Source of the DNA: Myxococcota bacterium
Lineage (GTDB): Bacteria > Myxococcota > Kuafuiibacteriia > Kuafuiibacteriales > Kuafuiibacteriaceae
Assembly (NCBI GenBank): GCA_028289325.1
Contig: JANQQN010000020.1
Span: 1-47,884 of the forward strand
Direction: 5' to 3'
DNA length: 47,884 nucleotides
Shown here piece by piece: positions 18,529 to 25,265 of the stretch (position 1 is its first letter; every line of letters begins with the position of its first letter). The position numbers and the translations under genes were made by a program. The notes below the pieces were generated by a model, which was not told the DNA's origin, did not search any database, and was given only the letters and a program-made list of their open reading frames with translations.

Positions 18529-19284
18529 ATGTCGTCCACGATACTCGATACGATTGCCGCCGAGCTCGGGCCCAGTACCTTGGCCCAGCTAGGGGAGACG
18601 GTGGGGGCCACCCCCCAGCAAACGCAGGCCGCGGTCGCTGCGGCCTTGCCGGCCTTGATCGGCGGTCTCGCCCGCAACGCGTCTTCGGTCGAAGGGGCGG
18701 CGTCGTTGGCGGCGGCGGTCGAGCGCGACCACGTGCCGAGCCTCGAGTCTCAGCTGCAGGGCCTGGGCGGACTTGTCGGCGGGTCGAGCGGCGGCGGTGG
18801 TCTCCTGGGCGGGGTTCTCGGCGCGCTCGGTGGCGGCGCGCCCAGCGCCGGTGCGGGCGGCCTGGGAGGACTGCTCGGCGCGGCGATGACCGCCATGGCC
18901 GCCGGCGGTGCGACGCCGGGTGCGCCCAAGGCCTTCGACGGTGCGGGCATCCTTCGCCATATCCTGGGGGGCCGGCGGCCGGCGGTCGAATCCGGCGTCG
19001 CTCAGGCCAGCGGTCTGGACGCCTCCGCGGTCGGCAAGCTGTTGGCGGCGCTCGCACCGATCGTGATGAGTGCGCTCGGCACCATCAAGAGCCAAGGCCA
19101 GCTCGACGCCGGTGGCCTATCCAACGTGATTCAGCGGGAGCAAGAGCAGATTTCCGCGTCCGCGGGGGGCCGCTCGCTGACCTCGATGCTCGACATGGAT
19201 CAAGACGGCAGCGTCATGGACGAGGTCACCAGCATCGGTACCGCGCTTGCGCGCTCCGGACTGCTGGGCAAGCTGTTCGGCTGA
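18529..19284 (+). CDS. DUF937/YidB-like protein
   Basis: A 251-residue soluble protein. The N-terminal pattern S-S-T-I-L-D-T-I-A-A-E-L-G, then A-L-P-A-L-I-G-G-L-A-R-N, matches DUF937. A Gly-rich linker with repeated G-G-L-L-G-G-V-L-G and G-L-G-G-L-L-G units follows (about residues 80-140), and then a second helical part. The role of DUF937 proteins is not established. ATG 18529 follows AGGAGGG at 6-bp spacing, which decides it against the GTG at 18481. The end lies 18 bp from the convergent VOC gene. Confidence 0.75.
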   Translation: MSSTILDTIAAELGPSTLAQLGETVGATPQQTQAAVAAALPALIGGLARNASSVEGAASLAAAVERDHVPSLESQLQGLGGLVGGSSGGGGLLGGVLGALGGGAPSAGAGGLGGLLGAAMTAMAAGGATPGAPKAFDGAGILRHILGGRRPAVESGVAQASGLDASAVGKLLAALAPIVMSALGTIKSQGQLDAGGLSNVIQREQEQISASAGGRSLTSMLDMDQDGSVMDEVTSIGTALARSGLLGKLFG

Positions 19285-19302
19285 GTCTGCGCCCTTTACG
19301 CC

Positions 19303-19686
19303 TCAGCCCAACCCCATCTCTCGTCGCCGCTCCGGTTCGTATTGAATGACGATGGCGCGGTTGCCCTCCGTGTCGAGGAACGGCGCCAGCTGTCCGACGG
19401 TTGGAATAGTGACCTTGGCCCCGGCCACCTGACCTCCCGCCGCCTTGATGGCCGCGACCGCCGCGTCGAGGTCGTCGACGGCGATCGAGCACTCGAACCC
19501 ATTCTTGCCGTCGGGGGCCGGAGCCGGCCGCTGCTGGAGCGCACCGTGAAGACCGGCGCCATGGATCAGATAGAAGTCCGGTGGTCCCCAAGGTTCGAAG
19601 CGCCATCCGAAGACGGTCTCGTAAAAGTCACGGGCGCGGCTGACGTCGTCCGCTTCGATGGCGAAGTGCGCGATCTTGTTTGGCAA
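19303..19686 (-). CDS. VOC (glyoxalase/bleomycin-resistance fold) family protein
   Basis: A 127-residue single VOC unit: I-A-H-F-A-I-E-A-D-D at the start (first metal-ligand His), F-Y-E-T-V-F-G-W-R-F-E, then D-D-L-D-A-A-V-A-A-I-K-A-A-G-G and F-L-D-T-E-G-N-R at the end. VOC proteins of this size act as dimers in glyoxalase-like, dioxygenase or resistance reactions; the substrate is unknown. The start is TTG, decided by a perfect AGGAGG at 19695-19700 with 8-bp spacing. It is divergent from an AraC regulator, which may control it. Confidence 0.85.
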   Translation of the reverse strand: MPNKIAHFAIEADDVSRARDFYETVFGWRFEPWGPPDFYLIHGAGLHGALQQRPAPAPDGKNGFECSIAVDDLDAAVAAIKAAGGQVAGAKVTIPTVGQLAPFLDTEGNRAIVIQYEPERRREMGLG

Positions 19687-19694
19687 TTCTTGGT

Positions 19695-19700
19695 CCTCCT
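19695..19700 (-). promoter_or_regulatory. Shine-Dalgarno AGGAGG for the VOC gene (TTG start)
   Basis: On the minus strand the hexamer AGGAGG lies 8 bp before the TTG at 19686. No ATG or GTG is in frame at a suitable distance, so this site fixes the rare start codon. Confidence 0.7.
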
Positions 19701-19763
19701 CAAGCCAGCATAGACGACAAGTGCCTTGTCGGGCGCTCGCCGTTCCGTCAACTTCTTGCCCGG

Positions 19764-20588
19764 ATGCGACAACGGCGTCGACTCACCCCGGCCGACGAGC
19801 CGCACCTCGTCCTTCGGTCCCTGAGCGCGACGTATGCCTCGTCGGGGCAAGTTCCTACCCATCGCCATCGCCGGCCGCAGTTTCTGTATGCGGCCGGCGG
19901 TGCGCTGCGGGCCGAGGTGGACCGTTCGATCTGGATGGTGCCGCCGGGGCGCGGGTTGTGGCTGCCGGCGGGCATCGACCATGCCCTCACCGCGCTCGGG
20001 CAAGTCGATCTGCGTACCTTCTATTGTGGCGAAGGGTTCGGCGTCGACTGGGACGTCGTTCGCTCGGTGACGGTGTGCGGCCTCCTTCATGAGGCGATCC
20101 TCCGCGCGTGCGTGCTCGGTGCCCTCGATGACCGACAGCGCGACGAAGCTCGGCTCGCCGAGCTTATCGCGGCGGAGCTGTATGAAGCGCCGACGCATCC
20201 TCAAGCGCTGGTCATGCCCGGCGATCCTCGAGCTCGCCGGTTGGCCGAGCTTCTCGTGCAACAGCCGTCCGGCGAATCGTCGCTCGACTCGTCGTTGTCG
20301 GTGGTCGGACTGAGCCGTCGGACGGCCGAGCGGCTCTTTCGGGCGGAGACCGGCCTGTCGCCGGCGCGCTGGCGGCAGCAGCTTCGGCTCGCGCAAAGCT
20401 ACGAGTCGCTGGCGGCGGGGGCGAGCGTGGCTGACGTCGCCCACGCGGCCGGTTACAGCAGCGCTTCGGCGTTCAGCACGGCGTTCAAGAGCGTGCTCGG
20501 GGTCGTGCCCAGCGCCGTCGCAAAGGCGAGGTCGAGTCGGGGCCGGCCCTCGGCGCTCAAGACCGACCCAAGCCGCGCTCCTGAATGA
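19764..20588 (+). CDS. AraC-family transcriptional regulator with cupin sensor domain
   Basis: About 274 residues. The N-terminal half is a cupin-type AraC ligand domain (H-R-H-R-R-P-Q-F-L-Y-A-A-G-G, then V-P-P-G-R-G-L-W-L-P-A-G-I-D-H). The C-terminal half has two helix-turn-helix motifs (S-L-S-V-V-G-L-S-R-R-T-A-E-R-L-F-R, and A-H-A-A-G-Y-S-S-A-S-A-F-S-T-A-F-K). The start is uncertain: the frame is open to a TTG at 19680, overlapping the VOC start, but ATG 19764 suits the domain edge. No Shine-Dalgarno is visible at either. The last 32 bases overlap the convergent GST gene. The likely target is the divergent VOC gene or itself. Confidence 0.85.
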   Translation: MRQRRRLTPADEPHLVLRSLSATYASSGQVPTHRHRRPQFLYAAGGALRAEVDRSIWMVPPGRGLWLPAGIDHALTALGQVDLRTFYCGEGFGVDWDVVRSVTVCGLLHEAILRACVLGALDDRQRDEARLAELIAAELYEAPTHPQALVMPGDPRARRLAELLVQQPSGESSLDSSLSVVGLSRRTAERLFRAETGLSPARWRQQLRLAQSYESLAAGASVADVAHAAGYSSASAFSTAFKSVLGVVPSAVAKARSSRGRPSALKTDPSRAPE

Positions 20589-21183
20589 TGTCGGCGTTCT
20601 TTTTGTTCGCGGCGACGAGGGCAGGACGAGCTTCCAGACGCTCGGCGTAGGCGACGAGGGGATCCGTTCGGTCCAGCATGTTGAAGCGGTGCATGAAGCG
20701 GACCGTGGCCCCGACGATGATGTCGGCCATCGAGTAGCGGTCCCCAAGCAGCCACGGACCGGGGGTCACCGCCTCGTCGAGGGTGGCCACGACGTCTTCG
20801 TAGGCGCCGAAGCCGGCCGAGCCCGGCGAGTACGGCCATTTTGAGCTCTTGGCCATGCAGGCCATCTCGACCACGGACGGCGCGAAGAAGCACCACCGCA
20901 GGAATGGTCCGCGGTCCGGGTCGTCGAGGGCGGGGGCGAGGCGTCCACTTGCGTAGCGGTCAGCGAGGTAAACGCCGATTGCCGCCGTTTCGCTGACCCG
21001 AACGTCGCCGTCCTCCAGCACGGGGATCTTCATCATGCCGTTACGGGCACGATGATCGTCGCCGCGCTGCTCTCCGCTGGCGATATCCACGAAACGAAGC
21101 TCGTAGGGCTGTCCGATCTCCTCGAGCATCCAGACGACCGACGCCGCCCGGGACATGGGGTGGTGGTACAATACGAGTGCCAT
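20557..21183 (-). CDS. glutathione S-transferase family protein
   Basis: A 208-residue protein of standard GST length. A thioredoxin-like N-terminal domain (L-Y-H-H-P-M-S-R-A-A-S-V-V-W-M-L-E-E, then M-M-K-I-P-V-L-E-D-G-D, with the cis-Pro, and S-E-T-A-A-I) is followed by an all-helical C-terminal domain (P-W-L-L-G-D-R-Y-S-M-A-D-I-I-V-G, the N-cap box region). Such enzymes conjugate or isomerise electrophiles with glutathione in the cytoplasm. Its 3' end overlaps the AraC gene tail by 32 bp on the opposite strand. Confidence 0.9.
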   Translation of the reverse strand: MALVLYHHPMSRAASVVWMLEEIGQPYELRFVDIASGEQRGDDHRARNGMMKIPVLEDGDVRVSETAAIGVYLADRYASGRLAPALDDPDRGPFLRWCFFAPSVVEMACMAKSSKWPYSPGSAGFGAYEDVVATLDEAVTPGPWLLGDRYSMADIIVGATVRFMHRFNMLDRTDPLVAYAERLEARPALVAANKKNADIIQERGLGRS

Positions 21184-21269
21184 GGACGCTGCATCACTCG
21201 CCTCGGGCCGGCCGTCAATCGCCCCCCCGACGGTTCTGTGACCCCACCGGGGGCGCCCGCGGCCGGGCG

Positions 21270-23006
21270 TCAGGCCCGAAGCGCGCCTTCATGCTGGAGG
21301 GTCTGCATGTAGTGAAACATGCCTTGCCGGCGCATGAGGTTGTCGTGGGTGTCCGCTTCGACGATCCGACCGGCGTCCATCACCACCACCCAGTCGGCGT
21401 TGCGGATCGTCGATAAGCGGTGAGCGATGATCACCAACGTGTGGTCCGCGCTCAGGCGGCTGAGCGCGCGCTGGATCAACTGTTCGGATTCGGTATCCAG
21501 CGACGACGTGGCCTCGTCGAAGATCAGGATGCTGGGCTTCAGCAGGAGCGCGCGGGCGATACCGATGCGCTGGCGCTGCCCTCCAGAGAGCTTGAAGCCG
21601 CGCTCTCCGACTCGGGTCGCGTATCCGTCAGGAAGGCGATCGATGAAGTCGTGGGCGTAGGCGGCCTGGGCGGCGTCGATGACCTCGCGGTCATCGGCGT
21701 CTCGCCGGCCGTAGGCGATGTTCTCGCGGACGGTGCGGTCGAAGATCTCGACGTCTTGAGAGACCACCGCGATGTTGCGCCGATAGTCGGCCACTCGGTA
21801 GTCGCGGACATCGAGGTCGTCCACGGCGAGGGCACCGCTGGTGACGTCATAGTGCCGCAAAAGAAGCTTGACCACGGTGGTCTTGCCCGCGCCCGATCGA
21901 CCGACCAAGGCCACCGAAGACTTTGCCGGCACCCGCAGGTCCAGGCCTTCGACGGCAGGGGTCACGGTTCCCGGATAGGCAAACGATATTCTTCGAAGCT
22001 CGATACGCCCCTGGAGACGGTCGACGGTCCGGGCGTCCGGGCGGTCGGCAAAGTCCGGCTGGTAGGTGAACAGATCCAGCATCTGCAGCACGGCCATCCG
22101 CGCGTCGCCGAGATAGTTGTACAGCCGCCCCAGCCGGAAAAGCGAAGAGACGACCTTCTCGGAGAGGGTCATGAACAAGACCAAGGTCCCGGGGGTGATC
22201 GCGCCGGTCTGCACGCGGTACACCGCGTACGCCAGCAGCGACACTCGAGCCAGGCTCAGCAGAAAGTCTGCCCCCCGGGTCCCGTCGCGCTCGGCTGTCT
22301 GGCGGTCGGCGGCGAGACTCTGGTAGGTGCCGAGCTGCTCGCCGTAGACCCCGATCTCGTTCGTTTCCTGCACGTAGTCTTTGACCGTCCTCACGTTGCG
22401 AAGGCTCTGGCTCAGGGTCCACGACGAACGACGAAACGCTTCGTGGTACCGCTGCCGGTAGGGTTGCAGTCGCGCCGAGCTGCGCTGGACCAACCACACC
22501 ACCAGGGGCATGAAGGCCAGGTAGATCAGGCCGGAACCGGGATCGAGCGTCAGCAGGACTGCGCACGTGAGCGCGATCTGTAGCGCTGCTCCCACGAACC
22601 GCTCCTGGAAGAACCACACCAGCTCTCGGAACTGCCGCGCGCCATGCTTGACGGTGTGCTCGAGCTCGCCCGAAGGGTGGCTTTCGTGAAATCGCATCCC
22701 CAGCGACATGAGCTTTTGGTGCAGTTGCTTGAGGAGCGTCACTTCGATGTTGAACGCAGTATTGACGGTGTATGTGATGTAGCGCTCCTCGACGAGGGTC
22801 ACGACCATCGACGCGGCGAGGACGCCGCCCAGGATAAAGAGAAGCTCGATGAGCTGGGAATCGGGGACCAGGAGCACATCGATGGCCAGCTTCAGCAAGA
22901 AGGGCGGAGCGAGCTTCAGCAGCTCGACGAGCAGGGAGACAAAAAACGAGATCCAGAAGACCCGACGAAGCTCCGGCAGCGCTTCGACCATGCGGCGGAT
23001 CAGCAT
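21270..23006 (-). CDS. ABC exporter, fused membrane and ATPase domains
   Basis: A 578-residue half-transporter. Six membrane segments occupy about residues 15-300. The nucleotide-binding domain then has Walker A G-R-S-G-A-G-K-T (369-376), signature L-S-G-G-Q-R-Q-R, Walker B I-L-I-F-D-E-A, D-loop S-S-L-D and H-loop I-A-H-R-L-S-T. This MsbA-like layout works as a dimer at the inner membrane, exporting lipids, drugs or peptides; the substrate is not deducible. It starts at ATG 23006 and is divergent from a small secreted protein. Confidence 0.93.
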   Translation of the reverse strand: MLIRRMVEALPELRRVFWISFFVSLLVELLKLAPPFLLKLAIDVLLVPDSQLIELLFILGGVLAASMVVTLVEERYITYTVNTAFNIEVTLLKQLHQKLMSLGMRFHESHPSGELEHTVKHGARQFRELVWFFQERFVGAALQIALTCAVLLTLDPGSGLIYLAFMPLVVWLVQRSSARLQPYRQRYHEAFRRSSWTLSQSLRNVRTVKDYVQETNEIGVYGEQLGTYQSLAADRQTAERDGTRGADFLLSLARVSLLAYAVYRVQTGAITPGTLVLFMTLSEKVVSSLFRLGRLYNYLGDARMAVLQMLDLFTYQPDFADRPDARTVDRLQGRIELRRISFAYPGTVTPAVEGLDLRVPAKSSVALVGRSGAGKTTVVKLLLRHYDVTSGALAVDDLDVRDYRVADYRRNIAVVSQDVEIFDRTVRENIAYGRRDADDREVIDAAQAAYAHDFIDRLPDGYATRVGERGFKLSGGQRQRIGIARALLLKPSILIFDEATSSLDTESEQLIQRALSRLSADHTLVIIAHRLSTIRNADWVVVMDAGRIVEADTHDNLMRRQGMFHYMQTLQHEGALRA

Positions 23007-23182
23007 GCCGGCGTGGGTATCAGCACACCGGCGCCGAATCTATCGATGAAAGTCTCAGAGTCCTGAGGCGTCGACTGCACGAAGTGCCATAGATTCACGG
23101 CGCCCTGGCGAAGCTGTCCGAAGAAAAGTCCTGTGTTTTCGTAGACCGGTTTCTGGCATGCCGTTCGCTTTCGCGCCGCGAC

Positions 23183-23437
23183 ATGAAAACTGCGAAGACT
23201 TTCTCTTCCCTTACTTTTGTCGCGGCGGCAGCCGTGACGGTCTGCACGTTGGGCGTGGTCGGTACGGCCTCGGCCAGCGCCACGAACAAAGAGCGCCCGA
23301 CGACTTCGAAGCGGGTCATGACGAAGCGCACGACGGACAAGGTCGACGTCCAGGCGCTTCGCCGACGCCCCAAGCTGCCGCGTGAGTGGGTGTGGAAGAA
23401 GTACGCTCGGACGTTCGATTCGATGTATCGGCGCTGA
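23183..23437 (+). CDS. small secreted basic protein
   Basis: An 84-residue protein I do not recognise. It has a good signal peptide (M-K-T-A-K, hydrophobic run A-A-A-A-V-T-V-C-T-L-G-V-V, cleavage after A-S-A near residue 32). The mature peptide of about 50 residues is strongly basic (K-R-V-M-T-K-R-T, R-R-R-P-K) and ends in W-V-W-K-K-Y-A-R-T-F-D-S-M-Y-R-R. It is divergent from the ABC exporter by about 175 bp and followed by a strong hairpin, consistent with a monocistronic gene. A membrane-active or nucleic-acid-binding peptide is possible but not shown. Confidence 0.65.
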   Translation: MKTAKTFSSLTFVAAAAVTVCTLGVVGTASASATNKERPTTSKRVMTKRTTDKVDVQALRRRPKLPREWVWKKYARTFDSMYRR

Positions 23438-23474
23438 TCCGCGCCGCGGTTCTACCTCAGTAAGTGAGTGGCGG

Positions 23475-23495
23475 CGGGGGCCTCCCCGGCCCCCG
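23475..23495. terminator. strong GC hairpin between convergent genes
   Basis: CGGGGGCC and GGCCCCCG form an 8-bp perfect stem with a 5-nt loop, midway between the end of the small secreted gene (23437) and the end of the minus-strand gene (23516). It could terminate both. There is no T tract on the + side. Confidence 0.5.
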
Positions 23496-23515
23496 TCGCT
23501 GCCCCGGGGGGACCT

Positions 23516-24688
23516 TTACGCGCCGATCGGTGACTGCGCGTCCGATTTCGGCACCGACGACATCGGTGGAACCACGACATCGACGGGACGGCTGCTCGGT
23601 CCATCGGACTGACAAAAAGACTTGCCCGGTTCCACGTCCGGCTCGATGAACTCGGCCGGGAACCAGTGGTCGACCATCTGGCGTCCGCTTTCCAGCGAGA
23701 CACTCACCCCGTCTTTGCGCTCGAGCCACGCCCCGAAGACGGCGTGGGTGGCGCAGGCGTCAGCGACCTTGCATCTGACGTGGGGATCGTCGCGACGGTC
23801 GAAATAGAGGTACGCGTGGGGAAAGCCGGCGTGCTGGAGGTGTTCGAGGAGGCCGGTCAGTATCAGGGCACATGTGACGTGGCCCTTGTCGGATCTGAGC
23901 TTGATCGGGCCGTCCGCTTGCACGCGGTTTCGGGTGTCGCGGATGGTCGCCGAATCGAGATGGATGGCGCCGGAAGGCTTCGGACACTTATCCAGCCAAG
24001 CTCCGGTGGTCCGTTTCCAGTCCAACGCGTGGGTCTTCGCTCGCTTCAAGAGTTTATCGAGGAGTCGGCGCTTGCCTAAGTTCCGGCACTTCACCTCGCT
24101 GATCAAATCGTATTGCGTGTGCTGCAATCGATCCAAGTAGCCCTTCGGTACCAGCAAGCTGAGCGGCCAATCCTTGAGCTCGTCGGGAACCGCGAGGTCG
24201 CCGACCAACACGAATACTCTGCGATGGATGTCGGGCGGGGCGTCTTCGTACCGGGCGATCGCGCGGTGAAGGTCTTCGAGGGCGAACGCCTTGGGTTCGT
24301 ACCGCAGGATGACCACTCGTGATACCTTTACTGATCGGTCTTGGAGTATGCGCTCACTGAGCTCGGTCCAATACAGCTGGGTCGCTTCGTCCCAATGCGA
24401 TGGGGTTTCGGGTTGCTCGTCTTCGGTCCCCACCAGCGCGCGGCAGTGCTTCAGGTTGGTCGCCGCCCGAGCGTAGCTCTTGAGTCGAAACCTTTCTCGA
24501 GGGGCTTCGCGGCTTCGGAGTCTTAAGAACTCTTCGACGACATCTTTGTCGGGGCCTTGATGAAGGATCCGTCGCTTCGTATCACCGTTGGCACGAAGTC
24601 CCGCTGGCGCTGGTCGATGGCTCATCGTCGACGCGGCCACGATCGTGACATGGCCGCCCTGAATCGCCGTTGCGGCTATCGGCGCCAT
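23516..24688 (-). CDS. unrecognised protein next to the kinase-like/receiver-like pair
   Basis: I do not recognise this family. From the ATG at 24688 it has about 390 residues; the frame is open further, to a GTG at 25117, but that part reads like non-coding sequence (Pro/Arg-rich). No Shine-Dalgarno supports 24688, 24625 or 25117. The body is soluble, with charged helices and two beta-rich cores: one with R-V-V-I-L-R-Y-E-P then V-F-V-L-V-G-D-L, resembling alternating strands of a Rossmann-like fold, and one with P-H-A-Y-L-Y-F-D-R-R-D-D-P-H. By eye it is less GC-rich than its neighbours, hinting at transfer. It is divergent from the 25266 pair, and I infer it may be part of the same system. 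Confidence 0.6.
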   Translation of the reverse strand: MAPIAATAIQGGHVTIVAASTMSHRPAPAGLRANGDTKRRILHQGPDKDVVEEFLRLRSREAPRERFRLKSYARAATNLKHCRALVGTEDEQPETPSHWDEATQLYWTELSERILQDRSVKVSRVVILRYEPKAFALEDLHRAIARYEDAPPDIHRRVFVLVGDLAVPDELKDWPLSLLVPKGYLDRLQHTQYDLISEVKCRNLGKRRLLDKLLKRAKTHALDWKRTTGAWLDKCPKPSGAIHLDSATIRDTRNRVQADGPIKLRSDKGHVTCALILTGLLEHLQHAGFPHAYLYFDRRDDPHVRCKVADACATHAVFGAWLERKDGVSVSLESGRQMVDHWFPAEFIEPDVEPGKSFCQSDGPSSRPVDVVVPPMSSVPKSDAQSPIGA

Positions 24689-25265
24689 GGCTGGGGCGAC
24701 CGGCGGGGAGGAGAGGGGTGAACCGCGTTTGGCGCGCGGGGCAGGGACCAAGGACGGACCGGATCGTGTCGCCTTGGCGGGCCGGGCACATCTGTGCCAT
24801 GTCCATTGACGGCTGGTCGTACCATTCAGCAGATCGCTTTCCCGAAGGCGCGGACGGAATGTAGACTCAGCCAGCACACAAACAATGACATCGACTGACA
24901 GTGCCTCCTCGAAGAGCTCCGGCTGAGGTCTTATCCGGCGTGTTGCAATCGCCTCAAGCTGTCGCTCGTAGCCGTTAGCGGAAGTCGCGTTCAGATCACT
25001 AAGGCGACACGAGGCGAAACAAATGGGAAAGAATCGCCGATGGGGTGAGCGGCGGGTGTAGCCTCCGTGGACAGGCCGGCGATCGGGGACCGAACCGGCT
25101 AGGGTGGGGCCGGCCACTGGAGCTCCATTCGATCGTCGCCCGGCGGTCGATGGTTCTCTGTTGTCAACGGGGCTTTCAATCGAGAAATGGTCTGGCGTCT
25201 GGCGGCGACAGACGTCGTCAGCCCCGTCATTGCGGAGCGTCGAATGAGTACGATATTAGTAACTC
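24689..25265. other. long non-coding stretch between divergent genes of the unknown module
   Basis: About 577 bp with no gene I can support. The minus frame continues through it to 25117 without a stop but with poor protein character. It should hold the promoters of both divergent genes. I saw no strong inverted repeat, tRNA-like or IS-like sequence in it. If the minus gene starts at 25117, the gap shrinks to 148 bp. Confidence 0.5.

Noticed and set aside
19680..19763. Extension of the AraC regulator to TTG 19680
   Set aside because: Would overlap the divergent VOC start by seven bases and has no Shine-Dalgarno; family domain edge fits ATG 19764.
23475..23495. GC hairpin as a Rho-independent terminator of both convergent genes
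   Set aside because: The stem is perfect but no T tract follows on either strand, so classical termination is not claimed, only possible.
24689..25117. Extension of the unrecognised minus-strand gene to GTG 25117
   Set aside because: Codons are Pro/Arg/Ser-rich without folding pattern and no ribosome-binding site; kept only as an alternative start.
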